From positions 11,871,501-11,935,500 of the forward strand of contig NC_086172.1 of the NCBI RefSeq assembly GCF_023053635.1: a stretch of DNA of 64,000 bases, read 5' to 3'. This document shows positions 21,841 through 32,520 of the stretch, piece by piece. Under the pieces are notes generated by a model, which was not told where the DNA came from, did no database searches, and saw only the letters and a program-made list of their open reading frames with translations. The position numbers were made by a program, and so were the translations under genes. The stretch's first letter is position 1; each line of letters opens with the position of its first letter. The DNA is from Elgaria multicarinata webbii. Taxonomy: Eukaryota > Chordata > Lepidosauria > Squamata > Anguidae.

Positions 21841-22773
21841 AACTGATTCCATTGATTCTGCATTTGCTGAAGCGTTTTCTTTTTTAGACAGCCGTTTCCT
21901 GACTGACGAGTAAATTCCAGCTACTGTTTTATTGATGCATTTGTTTTCATTGCAGAGTGGCATTTTAACTTGTAGCACACCATCTGGAGGGTTTTTTATA
22001 AATCTGTCAGTCCTATTAATATCACTGCTCGGTGCTGAGCTTTCCATATCAATGTGTGTGCAGTGTTGTGAAGGTGAGGCTTTTAGAAATGTGTTTCTTA
22101 ACCAATGTAATGTTCTATTCCTTTGGGGCAGCAGAAAGTAGAAAATGCCGCAGAGCCAAGCTAAAAAGCTGAGCTTACGTGTTGCCTGCCTGCCTGCCTG
22201 CCTTCACAGTTTAATGGGCAGTAAGGCAGGCGAGACAGAACACAATGCTTTACCTTGACTCTAAGGAATATTCATTTCCCCCTTATTTTCTGCCTTTCTC
22301 CACTTGAGCTCAGGCCATGACGGAAAATCGAGAAATGTTTTTCTTATGTGCAATTGTGTAGAACCAATCCTTTTTGGCAAGACTGCACTGCTGCTTTAAT
22401 TTGGAGGCTTTGAATGAGGGAGAAGAACAATGTTGAAAACCTTGTCTTCTCTAAAAATAGCACCATGTGAAAATTTACGCTTCAGGGCTGTGAGCTCTGC
22501 TGTGACGAGGACTTGCCTCCACGGGTTTTTTGTTTGCCTGTTTTTTTAAAGCTCAGTGCATAGTTCTGGACTGCTTTGGCTTTGAAGAGTCATTGATTCT
22601 TTTAGTATCAGTGGAATCAGTGACTACTGATTTGCTTCCCTCTATGTCAGGGTGCTGCACTGCTGCTCCTGGACTACCCAGACTGGCAAAAAACATCAGC
22701 TGTTTGCAGCCGGAAATTGGCAGCAAACTGTTGCAGAGACTCAAAATGCTCACATTTAACTTGAAAACAAGCT

Positions 22774-23399
22774 AAGCTGCAGCTTGTGCAAAATGCGGCG
22801 GCCCGATTATAGCTGGAACAGGGAGGTTTGAGCACATAACACTGATTCTGGCCCGCTTGCTTTGGCTGCCAATACGTTTCCGAGCCCAATTCAAGGTGTT
22901 GGTTTTAACCCATAAAGCCCTACATTGCTTGGGAACGCAATACCTGATGGAACGCCTCTCCCAACAGGAACCTACCCATACACTGCGCTCAGCATCTAAG
23001 GTCATCCTCCGAGTGCCTACTCCAAGGGAAGCTCAGAGGATGGCAACAAGGGAGAGGGCCTTTTCAGCGATGGCCCCCCTGACTGTGGAATGATCTCCTT
23101 GATGAGGCTCGCCTGGCACCAACACTGTTATCTTTCAGGCTCCAGACTTTTCTCTTCTCCCAGGCATTTAACAGCATTTAACAATGCTAAGTTTGTTTTT
23201 TAACGGACCCCAGAACTGTTGTTTTTTAAATGGATACTCTTGTTTTTATACTGTTGTTTTTATGTTTCTGATGGTTTTTAAATTTTGTATACTTTTTAAT
23301 GTTTACTGTTTTAACTTTTGTGAGCCGCCCAGAGAGCTTCGGCTATGGGGCGGTATATAAATGTAATAAAATAAATAAATAAATAAATAAATAAATAAA
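22774..23399 (+). mobile_element. L2-type LINE 3' end, third coding variant
   Basis: Reading frames give LLWLPIRFRAQFKVLVLTHKA and YLMERLSQQEPTHTLRSASK, L2 reverse-transcriptase C terminus. The tail is GAGCCGCCCAGAGAGCTTCG with (AAAT)n. The element at 39432-39955 is the same variant. Confidence 0.9.
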
Positions 23400-23892
23400 T
23401 GTGCCACGTCTGAGTCTCCTAGTAAATCTTGGTGGCAACCCATTGATTTTTTATTTTTATTTTTTGCCGCTGCTGTGGGGCAGCAGCAGAGGTGGCGAAG
23501 GCCGGCACTCAAAGCCACGCAGGAGGCACATCATGTGGTGAGGTCGTTTTAGACCTTGAAGTTTGTGATATTTGGGGTGGGTGGGGCTTAAACACAAAGA
23601 CAAACTTTTCTGGTTAAAAAGAAAGACTGAGCATTTGAAACTAGTCATGACTACAGGAATATAATAACCTTGCTTCTGCTGCCGTGCATGTATTTGGGAA
23701 TAAGCACTATTGTGTTGTCAAAAAGAAGAATATATTTTAAAGTCAAAATAATAAAACTAGCATCTGCAACCATGCATACGCCTGGCTGGCCACCCCAGCT
23801 ATAAGGCTGCTGTTGCCACCAGCATCTGCCCAGGTGGGCCCCAACATGTGCAAGCTGGCCCAGGTGTTGATGCCAGGCCTGTTTGCCACTGT

Positions 23893-23962
23893 GTACTCAG
23901 ATGTAAGTCCCACTGAGTTCAATGGGGCTTTCTCCCAGGTAAGTGGGTATAGGATTGCAGCC
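23893..23962 (+). mobile_element. Short palindromic MITE, CTTACTCCCAGGTAAGTG family
   Basis: ATGTAAGTCCCACTGAGTTC pairs with the later CTCCCAGGTAAGTGGGTATA GGATTGCA in a typical short foldback element. Related copies lie at 25308-25398, 37340-37425 and 50506-51140. Confidence 0.6.
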
Positions 23963-24171
23963 TGAGTGCATTAAGTGTATGATTTATGTCAGTGTGATTT
24001 CAAGGCTTGGAATGAAGCAGGTTCGATGCCTCATGAACTGCCTTGGTGTACTGAGCAACCAGCCACAGTTGCTTTAAAAACAACAACAACAATGACGTAG
24101 CAACTCTACAAACAAAATGGTGGATGTGCCTGGCTGGGATAAGCCCTATAGTCCTTCAACCCAGGACAACC

Positions 24172-24627
24172 CAGTCCAGGTCTGGGCACGATTTAAAGTG
24201 CTGGTATTAACATTTAAAGCCCTAAACGGCATGGGGCCAGGCTACCTGAAGGAACGCCTCCTCCCGTATGTACCTGCCTGGACCCTAAGGTCATCCTCAG
24301 GGGTCCTTCTTTATGAGCCCCTGCCAAAGGAAATGAGGCAGGTGGCTACCAGGAGGAGGGCCTTATATGCCTTTAGATGCCAGATGAAGACCTTTTTATT
24401 CTCCCAGCATTTTAACAGTCTATAAATAAATTTTAACTTGGTGTTTTAAATTTGTAATTTTGCATTGCTGCTGTTTTTATCTGGTTGAGCTTTTATATTG
24501 TATTTTATAGTATGGTTTTATACTGTTGTTTTATACTTTGAATGTTTTTAATTTTTGTGAACCGCCCAGAGAGCTCCGGTTATTGGGCAGTATAGAAATG
24601 CAATAAATAAATAAATAAATAAATAAG
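24172..24627 (+). mobile_element. L2-type LINE 3' end
   Basis: The translation WARFKVLVLTFKALNGMGPG, YLKERLLPYVPAWTLRSSSG, and the GAACCGCCCAGAGAGCTCCG tail place it with the 34880-35787 subfamily. A short internal deletion removes part of the ARRRAFSAVAPRLWNELP block. Confidence 0.9.
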
Positions 24628-25307
24628 TGGAGGTGTATAATAACAAGAATCCTTATCACTACTACTGCTACTGTTACAACACTTATGTACTGCTTCCCAC
24701 CACAAAAAGCAGTCTCAAAGTGAGTTACGCAAATATAGAAATCCATAATTAATATAAGAGCTACACCCCCAAATCAGTATAAAACATAATCAGCATAATA
24801 ATAATTAATAAAAAATAAACATCATGAAAACATACCCTAAAACAACAACAATAGACTACGAAAAGTGTTCATCCGCAATGCACCCTATAGAAAGGACATC
24901 ACAAAAGCAGGCCATAACTAATGTCCAATTTCTGAGAAATACCTGAGTAGGCTTTTGGGTCAAGGGCAACAGCACCAAGCTGATGGACATTGCAATTTAT
25001 TACAGTGTTTGTAAAAGTATACATCTTCAAACATAAAACAGTCAGACAGTAATGTGTCCAGTATCCAAAAGAATCCTTAACACAAATGTACTCAGTATAA
25101 CTAAATTCACCAAATAAATGTGCAGAGGGGGAGGGATGATTTTTCATCATCAGAAATGTCATCTGTAGCTCTATTGTCTTTTTAAAAAGGAGTTTCTGAT
25201 TTCTTTGAATAAGCTTTATTGAAAACAATGAAACTTATTTCTGGGTAGATATGTTTAGGATTGCAATGTAAGGGATTGGAATCTATGAGTTCCCCTTTTC
25301 CTCTTGC

Positions 25308-25398
25308 AGTGCAACCCTATACATGCCTACTCAGAAGTAAGCCCCATGGAGTTCAGTGGAGCTTACTCCCAGGTATGTGGGTCTTGATTTGCAGTCCT
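25308..25398 (+). mobile_element. Short palindromic MITE, CTTACTCCCAGG family
   Basis: GTGCAACCCTATACATGCCT and ACTCAGAAGTAAGCCCCATG are followed by GGAGCTTACTCCCAGGTATG. Further similar sequence (GGGTATAGCATGGCAGCC) resumes at 25725-25774, beyond the hAT-like MITE copy 2. Confidence 0.55.
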
Positions 25399-25405
25399 GT
25401 TGATT

Positions 25406-25724
25406 TAGGGTGACCATATGTAAAGGAGGACAGGGCTCCCGTATCTTTAACAGTTACATAGAAAAGGGAATTTCAGCAGGTGTCATTTGTATATATGGAG
25501 AATCTGATGAAATTCCCTCTCCATCACAACAGTTAAAGCTGGAGGTGCCCTGCCCTCTTTTAAATCTGGTCACTCTAGTATAGCTCCTGCACTTTAACTG
25601 TTGTGATGAAGAGGGAATTTCACCAGGTTCTCCATATATACAAATGACACCTGCTGAAATTCCCTTTTCTATGCAACCGTTAAAGATACGGGAGCCCTGT
25701 CCTCCTTTTCATATGGTCACCCTA
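25406..25724 (+). mobile_element. hAT-like compound-palindrome MITE, copy 2 (319 bp)
   Basis: Termini are TAGGGTGACCATATG and TATGGTCACCCTA. GTTGATTT flanks both sides; at the left its last T coincides with the first base of the element, so the exact boundary is ambiguous by one base. Centre orientation is plus. Confidence 0.92.
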
Positions 25725-26170
25725 GTTGATTTCAATGGGTCTTTTATTACAGACAGGTGGGTATAGCATGGCAGCCTTAATTAGTGTCTTCTTGTGTGTG
25801 GTATTCTTCCTTCTGATGCAAGCATTTTTAATTTCATTTCGGAATGAAAATCCATGTTGAAAAAGAAAAGGTCAAAGGATGCATGTAATTCATTTTAGCG
25901 CTGCTCGCTTAATGCGAATGTACTTTGCATGACACTCTAGAAATAGTGTCATCATGACAGCCACTGTGGAAGCAATGTAAATGAAGTCTGAAGGGGCCTT
26001 AATGACTGCTGCTTGAGTAGAATCTTCCAGAGGAGGCAAAATAAAGTTGTTTCTTATTTATAACATGTATCTTTGTAGTACAAAAGGGATGAGGTCGGAG
26101 GCCCTCCAATAATATTACCGCCTCTCGGCCCCATCAACTTCAATTTGGCTTTATCAAGGGCACTGTAAGC

Positions 26171-26468
26171 TAGGGTGACCATATGAAAAGGAGGACAGGG
26201 CTCCTGTATCTTTAACAGTAATGTAGAAAAGGGAATTTCAGCAGGCGTCAATTGAAGAGGGTGAAATTCCCTCTTTGTCACAACAGTTAAAGCTGCAGAA
26301 GCCCTGCCCTCTTTTGTATCTGGCCACTCTACTATAGCTAGTGTAGCTTTAACTGTTGTGATGAAGAGGGAATTTCACTCCCTTCAATTGACACCTGCTG
26401 AAATTCCCTTTTCTACATTACTGTTAAAGATACAGGAGCCCTGTCCTCCTTTTCATGTGGTCACCCTA
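26171..26468 (+). mobile_element. hAT-like compound-palindrome MITE, copy 3 (298-bp subfamily)
   Basis: Same termini, but the interior carries CAATTGAAGAGGGTGAAATT instead of the ATATATGGAGAACC segment. Target duplications are CTGTAAGC (26163-26170) and CCGTAAGC (26469-26476), 7 of 8 matching. Centre orientation is plus. Confidence 0.92.
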
Positions 26469-26716
26469 CCGTAAGCAGAATTCAAATCCTGTGACACCAA
26501 CGTTTCTTCTCTTCCCAACGGATGCACCATCAACCCGAGAACCAAAGCCCTGCTCACAAAACTGGCAAGGTGGTAAGATGGACTTTAGAGATTTGTTCTA
26601 TTTTTCAGAAAAATAGGATTCAGTAATAGAATACCATCAAAAGTGTCCAGTTAAGACCCAGTTACCTTATTCTCAGATACTTCTCCTTGCCTCTTGTCAA
26701 GGATGGTTCAGATTAG

Positions 26717-26857
26717 GGCCGTAGCTAGACCTAAGGTTTATCCCAGGATTGTCCTGGGGTCAAACCTGTTCATCTAAGTGCCACACAGGGCATCCAGCCC
26801 TCAGGCAGGGATGAACCCAGGATGATCCTGGGATAAACCTTAGGTCTAGCTATGGCC
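26717..26857. mobile_element. MITE, GGCCATAGCTAGACCTAAGG family, copy 1 (141 bp)
   Basis: Inverted ends are GGCCGTAGCTAGACCTAAGG and CCTTAGGTCTAGCTATGGCC. Two other copies (38177-38316 and 47693-47833) are 140-141 bp. A GGCC terminus with a 3-bp duplication (TAA at 47693-47833) suggests PIF/Harbinger. Confidence 0.8.
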
Positions 26858-27163
26858 TATGTCTTAGGCCAGGGATGGGCCACCTGCAAACCTTGAGGTG
26901 CATGCAGCCCTCAGGTTAATTTCAAAAGCAATCAGGGCAAGATAAAATAGGCCAAGTGTCCTATTTTACAGAAGACAGTCCTCTATTTGAAGGGCTGCTG
27001 GAGAGCCATCTTCTATTTGGAAGGCAGTGTCCGTTTGAAGGTCTGTCCAACCAGAAGGGAGAACTGGGCCTTGATGCTGCCCATCAATAGCACCTGGACA
27101 GCAAACTGAGCAAGGGACACAGGTCGCCTTGTCAAAGTCTTGCATGCTATAGGAAGATATAAG

Positions 27164-27620
27164 GCTCCATCACACATGGGAAAACACCCTCCCTACCATC
27201 CCTTCTCTGCTCCTGTTTTTGTTGCTCAGTTACTTCCTGTTTCAAAACAGGAAGTAAACAACTTTTGTAAACCGCCCAGAGAGCTTCGGCTATGGGGTGG
27301 TATATAAATGTAATAAATAAATAAACAACGAGCATGAGGCCCATTCAGTAGGCTGTTCTAATCCCCCTGCTTCTCCTGCACACAGCAGGAGAGAGCAGCA
27401 ACTTCCGGGTTTAAAATTATATCGGACTTCTTGAGAGTTTTTTTATCACGCAAGGAAGGCCAGAAGGGGCAGAAGGTGTGCGGGAGGCAGACAATGTCAT
27501 GTGAGAGACCTGTGAAAAATCTGTGAGAGCCCAGTAATGAGCGTGCAATAAAACCCATAGTGTATTTCAGAGCTGAGAAATTGAGGCCCATCTTCCGAGA
27601 AAGTACCGGGTAAGACTCAG
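27164..27620. repeat. Non-autonomous element related to 53833-54150, split by an L2 tail
   Basis: CCATCACACATGGGAAAA, CCCATTCAGTAGGCTGTTCT, CACACAGCAGGAGAGA, and GGAAGGCCAGAAGGGGCAGA match 53833-54150 in the same order. Its ends were not defined. Confidence 0.6.
27264..27328 (+). mobile_element. Minimal L2 3' tail insertion (about 65 bp)
   Basis: TTTTGTAAACCGCCCAGAGA through TGTAATAAATAAA is only the last 65 bp of an L2-type LINE. TAAACAAC occurs on both sides, a likely target duplication, so this is an extreme 5' truncation rather than a remnant. Confidence 0.8.
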
Positions 27621-28238
27621 AGCAAGCAAGCAAGCAAACAAGGCATGCTGATGTTCAGATGCTGTGTATTCAACAGAGCTGATTTTTAAATACTTGTTGA
27701 ATTAATTTCATCCCGCAATCTGAGTTAGGGTCTCTAACTTTTTAAACCAGACACTGTAATTATCTCTGTAATAGTAGCTTTATGAGCAGACACTAGCAGG
27801 TGCTTATGTTTCTATCTCCATGTTATCTACAGGTTTCTGCATATCAATCTGCTGTTAAAAGCATGAGAACACACCATTATTATTTTTGGTCTGGTCAGTT
27901 GGCAACCCTAACCCTTTTAAAATACTGGCCAAATCAGGATGCATGTAGATCTCGATAACTGGGTGAAAGCTAAAAGGCATCTCATAGTGGGGAAAATACC
28001 AAGTGAAATCTGTTGCACGCCTGGATAACTTTTGGGAAAATAACATATGGAATAAGAGAATCAGTAGCCACTCATAGAAATTGGGTTAGGTCTCCTGTTT
28101 CTGAATTTGAGCATAGATTAGGAGAGTCTGTTAATGATCTAGCTTTGAACCTGACAGTTTAGCTGAAGCTATAGCAGTGAAGTGTCTAATTTGATTACTG
28201 ATACAACATGTATAATGATTGCCATACAAAGAACATTA

Positions 28239-28242
<4 letters not shown>

Positions 28243-28289
<47 letters not shown>

Positions 28290-28371
28290 AAGAAGAAGAA
28301 GAAGAAGAAGAAGAAGAAGAAGAAGAAGAAGAAGAAGAAGAAGAAGAAGAAGAAGAAGAAGAAGAAGAAGA
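28243..28371. repeat. (AG)n(AAG)n purine microsatellite
   Basis: About 20 AG units pass into about 28 uninterrupted AAG units. This is a homopurine run of over 120 bases; it accounts for the polyglutamate, polylysine and polyserine frames seen here. Confidence 0.97.
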
Positions 28372-28559
28372 CATAGGCACGAGTGTTTGGGTTTTTGCTT
28401 TTTAAAAAATCTTGTGTTGCTGCAAGTAGTACCAGAAGAGGGTGCTCTTATCACTGAGCAAGACAGAGCTCGGTGGACTGGCTAAGCATGTTATTAGAAA
28501 TATATCCAGGTACTTTTAGAGCTTTTCCAATCACCCCACCGCCCTACAACAACTATACA

Positions 28560-29022
28560 GGATGATCAGGGGTCTGGATCTGGGTCTGCAACCAGGATGA
28601 TCAGGGGTCTGGAAACAAAGCCCTACGAAGAGAGACTGAAAGAACTGGGCCTGTTTAGCCTGGAGAAGAGAAGATTGAGGGGAGACATGAGAGCACTCTT
28701 CAAATACTTAAAAGGTTGTCACACAGAGGAGGGCCAGGATCTCTTCTCGATCCTCCCAGAGTGCAGGACATGGAATAACGGGCTCAAGTTAAAGGAAGCC
28801 TGATTCCGGCTGGACATCAGGAAAAACTTCCTGACTGTTAGAGCAGTACGACAATGGAATCAGTTACCTAGGGAGGTTGTGGGCTCTCCCACACTAGAGG
28901 CCTTCAAGAGGCAGCTGGACAAGCATCTGTCAGGGATGCGTTAGGGTGGATTCCTGCATTGAGCAGGGGGTTGGACTCGATGGCCTTGTAGGCCCCTTCC
29001 AACTCTGCTATTCTATGATTCT
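28560..29022 (+). mobile_element. CR1 LINE 3' end with ORF2 C terminus
   Basis: The plus strand encodes [20 protein letters not shown] and [17 protein letters not shown], then the CR1 3' terminus closing in CTATTCTATGATTCTA. The first 30 bp are partly repeated (GGATGATCAGGGGTCTGG occurs twice). Confidence 0.93.
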
Positions 29023-29061
29023 ACACAAGGGTTGCAGGGCATCCTGACATCTTTCCTCTAA

Positions 29062-29160
29062 ATCAGTCTTCCCACACCAACCTGTTGCTGATGCTGACTG
29101 GAAATGTTGGGGGTGGTAATCCCACACATTCTGTACGGCACCAGGTTGGGGAAGGATGCC
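29062..29160. mobile_element. Palindromic MITE, CCTGGTGCCCTCC family, diverged
   Basis: CTTCCCACACCAACCTGTTG at the left and GGCACCAGGTTGGGGAAGGA at the right are inverted arms around GGGGGTGGTAATCCC. Confidence 0.65.
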
Positions 29161-29887
29161 AATATCGTGCTTCTCTTGTGAGAAGAGAGAATTTTTCCAG
29201 ACTCGAATGTCTGCTATTTCGGGTGCTTCCAAATGGAAGGCTCCTAGCATCAACAAGGTGAAGGCGTTGTGCAACTATTTGGACTTTTCTTTCTTAACAG
29301 ATTTTCTCTCATAAGAAGAAAGATGGAATCAATGGTGGGAAAACGCAAGAAGGTTAGGAACAGAACATAATGTCTGGATCTGCAGTAATTTCTGTGAATC
29401 AGTCAGAGTCTCTGGGGAAATGGGAACATTTCATCTTAATTCCAGATAGCACATTAATTTCAATTCTGAATACTGGGCAAAATCTGACTGTGGAATTTTA
29501 TAGCAGGCATGTATTGGACAGTGTCTGTGACAGCGACACCTCCACTGAGGCCACGCTATACTTTGACCTTTACATAGGGTTCGATCCAGGGTGTCTCTTC
29601 AGTGAATGGAAGTGCTTCTTTCATTTCTAGAAGGGACAGAGATCCAGCAAAGGCTCCCCTTACCTCCTAGTTCCATGCTGTTCCAAGAGGACCTGCAACT
29701 CTCCAGAGCAGCTTTGCATGGGGCTGCAGGGGGAGGGGGAAGGAATAAGCAAAGATTGCCTGCCCCACTTCCAGCAGAGGGAGTGTCCTGTGAGCAGAGA
29801 TCCATTCATGGGGACTCCAGATGCAACCCATAATATATCACTGCTCTGCTGTTGTACTAGGACTAGGAAGGTTCATCTTGCCGCTGC

Positions 29888-29948
29888 CTCCTCCTCCTCC
29901 TCCTCCTCCTCCTCCTCCTCCTCCTCCTCCTCCTTCTTCTTCTTCTTC
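29888..29948. repeat. (CTC)n(CTT)n microsatellite
   Basis: About 16 CTC units followed by a few CTT units sit exactly at the 3' end of the adjoining minus-strand CR1. Confidence 0.95.
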
Positions 29949-30717
29949 GAATCATAGAATAGCAGAGTTGGAAGGGGCCTACAAGGCCATTGAGTCCAAC
30001 CCCCTGCTCAATGCAGGAATCCACCCTAAAGCATCCCTGACAGATGGTTGTCCAGCTGCCTCTTGAAGGCCTCTAGTGTGGGAGAGCCCACAACTTCCCT
30101 AGGTAACTGATTCCATTGTCACACTGCTCTAACAGTCAGGAAGTTTTTCCTGATGTCCAGCTGGAATCTGGCTTCCTTTAACTTGAGCCTGTTATTCCGT
30201 GTCCTGCACTCTGGGAGGATCGAGAAGAGATCCTGGCCCTCCTCTGTGTGACAACCTTTTAAGTATTTGAAGAGTGCTGTCATGTCTCCCCCCTCAATCT
30301 TCTCTTCTCCAGGCTAAACATGCCCAGTTCTTTCAGTCTCTTTTCATAGGGCTTTGTTTCCAGACCCCTGATCATCCTGGTTGCCCTCCTCTGAACATGC
30401 TCCAGCTTGTCTGCGTCCTTCTTGTATTATGGAGCCCAGAACTGGACACAATACTCTAGATGAGGCCTAACCAGGGCCGAATAGAGAGGAACCAGTACCT
30501 CACGTGATTTGGAAGCTATACTTCTATGAATGCAGCCCAAAATAGCATTTGCCTTTCTTGCAGCCATATCGCACTGTTGGCTCATATTCAGCTTGTGATC
30601 TACAATAATTCCAAGATCCTTCTCGTTTGTAATATTGCTGAGCCAAGTATCCCCCAACTTGTAACTGTGCCTTTGGTTTCTATTTCCTAAATGTAGAACT
30701 TGGCATTTATCCCTATT
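29949..30717 (-). mobile_element. CR1 LINE, 5'-truncated (about 770 bp)
   Basis: The longest uninterrupted CR1 here. The minus strand encodes GDTWLSNITNEKDLGIIVDH and SREVLVPLYSALVRPHLEYC, the reverse-transcriptase C-terminal region, then the RNA-level 3' end. It ends at an L2 tail on the right. Confidence 0.95.
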
Positions 30718-30795
30718 ATTTATTTATTTATTACACTTATATACCACTCCCATAGCCAGGGCTCTCTGGGCGGTTTACAGAAATTCTAAAATTTC
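30718..30795 (-). mobile_element. L2-type LINE 3' tail
   Basis: ATTTATTTATTTATTACACT and GGGCTCTCTGGGCGGTTTAC are the reverse complement of the L2 tail. It lies between two oppositely oriented CR1 copies. Confidence 0.85.
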
Positions 30796-30796
30796 A

Positions 30797-31097
30797 GAGG
30801 AGGGCCAGGATCTCTTCTCGATCATCCCAGAGTGCAGGACATGGAATAACGGGCTGAAATTACAGGAAGCCAGATTCTAGCTGGACATCAGGAAAAACTT
30901 CCTGACTGTTAGAGCAGTATGACAATGGAATCAGTTACCTAGGGAGGTTGTGGGCTCTCCCACACTAGAGGCATTCAAGAGTCAGCTGGACAACCATCTG
31001 TCAAGTATGCTTTAGCATGGATTCCTGCATTGAGCAGGGAGTTGGACTCGATGGCCTTATAGGCCCCTTCCAACTCTACTATTCTATGATTCTATGA
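30797..31097 (+). mobile_element. CR1 LINE 3' end
   Basis: AGAGGAGGGCCAGGATCTCT to TTCTATGATTCTATGAATTT is the CR1 3' terminus on the plus strand, inverted relative to 29949-30717. Confidence 0.92.
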
Positions 31098-31277
31098 ATT
31101 TTGACAGATTCCTAAGTGCCATGTGGCCTCCCCCCCACCCTACTCCAAAGCCAAAATCAGCCATCTAGCCGAAAAAGCAGGGCAGATGGAAGGGGATCCC
31201 CTCTGCATCACAGATGCCCTGTACCGAGTTCGAGGGCTTACGAGTACACAGGGTGTAACCCATAGGATTGCCCCCTA

Positions 31278-31840
31278 GAGGTCACCTTTGCAGTTTTTTT
31301 CTTCCCATATTGTTAATAGGGCCAATGCTGATGTGGCATGTATGGTTTGGTGTGTGACATTTGCCATTTCTGAGAATATGATGTTCCAAAACTGTGACAC
31401 AACAGGACATGCCCAGCATATATGAATAGATAAGCCTTGCTGATTACGATTTCTCCAACATATTGTATTGCTTGTGTTGGCTATTCTTGCCAGACTTACT
31501 GGTGTGATATACCATTGGTATAACAGTTTCAATGTATTCTCTCTGAGGGTTGTTGACCTCTTGATTTGTGGTTCAGAGGCTTTACATATGTACCCTGGAG
31601 CTCACCTTTAAGCAAACAGTGAGCAAGCTATCTGTTACAACAGGTTACTGCCCACCTCCAAATAAGGAAACCCCTTCTATGATGCAATATAATATAGGAT
31701 ATAGTGGTGTTGTATTGGCACTAGTATTAATGTATTACTCAAAGGAAAGTGTGTTGGATTTTAATATGGGGGAAGGTATCACACCATTGGAAATGGTATT
31801 CAGCTGCCAATGGTCCCTAATGAAATGAAATTCAAAATAG
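31278..31840 (-). mobile_element. L1-type LINE ORF2 C-terminal fragment
   Basis: The minus strand encodes KLLYQWYITPVSLARI, then ICWRNRNQQGLSIHICWACP and VVSQFWNIIFSEM, the cysteine/histidine-bearing C-terminal region of L1 ORF2. Open for 85 codons, so only moderately old. Confidence 0.8.
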
Positions 31841-31879
31841 TAAGTAGGTTTTAAATTTTAACTACCAGGTCCTTCCTGT

Positions 31880-32270
31880 CTCTTTCTATTTATGTATTAA
31901 AATGTTTCTGTACTGCTTTTCCATACCATTCAAAACAATTCACATCATCGTTTAAAAAAAGCATTTGAAAAACAAACGCCAGAAATTAAAACAGAATCAC
32001 AATGGCATCAGAACTCCAATAATTTTTTTCAAAAGCCATGGAAAATCTATTTTTTGATCCATTGCCTGGCGAAAAGGTAAGATTTTCAAGCCTTCTGAAA
32101 GGTCAACGAAGAGGTATATCCTCTGGGGAAAAGTTCCGTAATTTGGGAGCTACCACTGAGAAAGACCAGCTCCTACCTTTTGTGGTCCAGACTTGATGTT
32201 AGGATGGATCAGAGACCACAGTCTCAGAGCGCAGTTGATTAACAGGCTCTCTAGGACCCGGACTGCCGCA
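31880..32270 (-). mobile_element. Decayed LINE 3' region upstream of PLEK
   Basis: In pieces the minus strand reads SFSVVAPKLRNFSPEDI and RRLENLTFSPG, resembling an L2/CR1 C terminus, with a TTTATGTATTAAAATGTTTC tail at the left. It ends about 190 bp before the PLEK start codon. Confidence 0.5.
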
Positions 32271-32340
32271 ACGTTCTTAACTTCACATTTGACATTTGGT
32301 TCTGCATTTCCTTTTTCCGGAAGGAGAAATGAGCATGCTT

Positions 32341-32460
32341 TCATATGATTAACGATCAGAGGAACTTGTGAAAGTAACGACTACATAAAGGCATCTTGCA
32401 AAACCCCTTTCATTGTCAGAAGTATTTGGATTCTGTGAGATGCGAAAGAACAGCGCAAGC
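32341..32460 (+). promoter_or_regulatory. Putative PLEK promoter and 5' UTR
   Basis: A TATA-like ACATAAAG lies at 32383-32390, about 75 bp before the ATG, and an ETS-type AGAGGAAC core lies near 32357-32364. Pleckstrin is a haematopoietic gene, so an ETS site would fit. The assignment is by eye only and other upstream starts are possible. Confidence 0.3.
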
Positions 32461-32520
32461 ATGGAACAGGGGCCTGAGCGGGAACCCAGGCGTATAAGAG
32501 AGGGATACTTGGTGAAGAAG
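32461..32520 (+). CDS. PLEK: PLEK coding exon 1
   Basis: Twenty codons, MEQGPEREPRRIREGYLVKK, then donor GTATGT. RIREGYLVKK is the start of the N-terminal PH domain. Human pleckstrin, as I recall it, has only MEPK before RIREG, so this start adds six residues. The ATG has A at -3 and G at +4. An in-frame ATG seven codons upstream (32440) has a weaker context but cannot be excluded. Confidence 0.95.

Noticed and set aside
28182-28485. Polylysine, polyglutamate and polyarginine frames
   Set aside because: All come from the (AG)n(AAG)n microsatellite.
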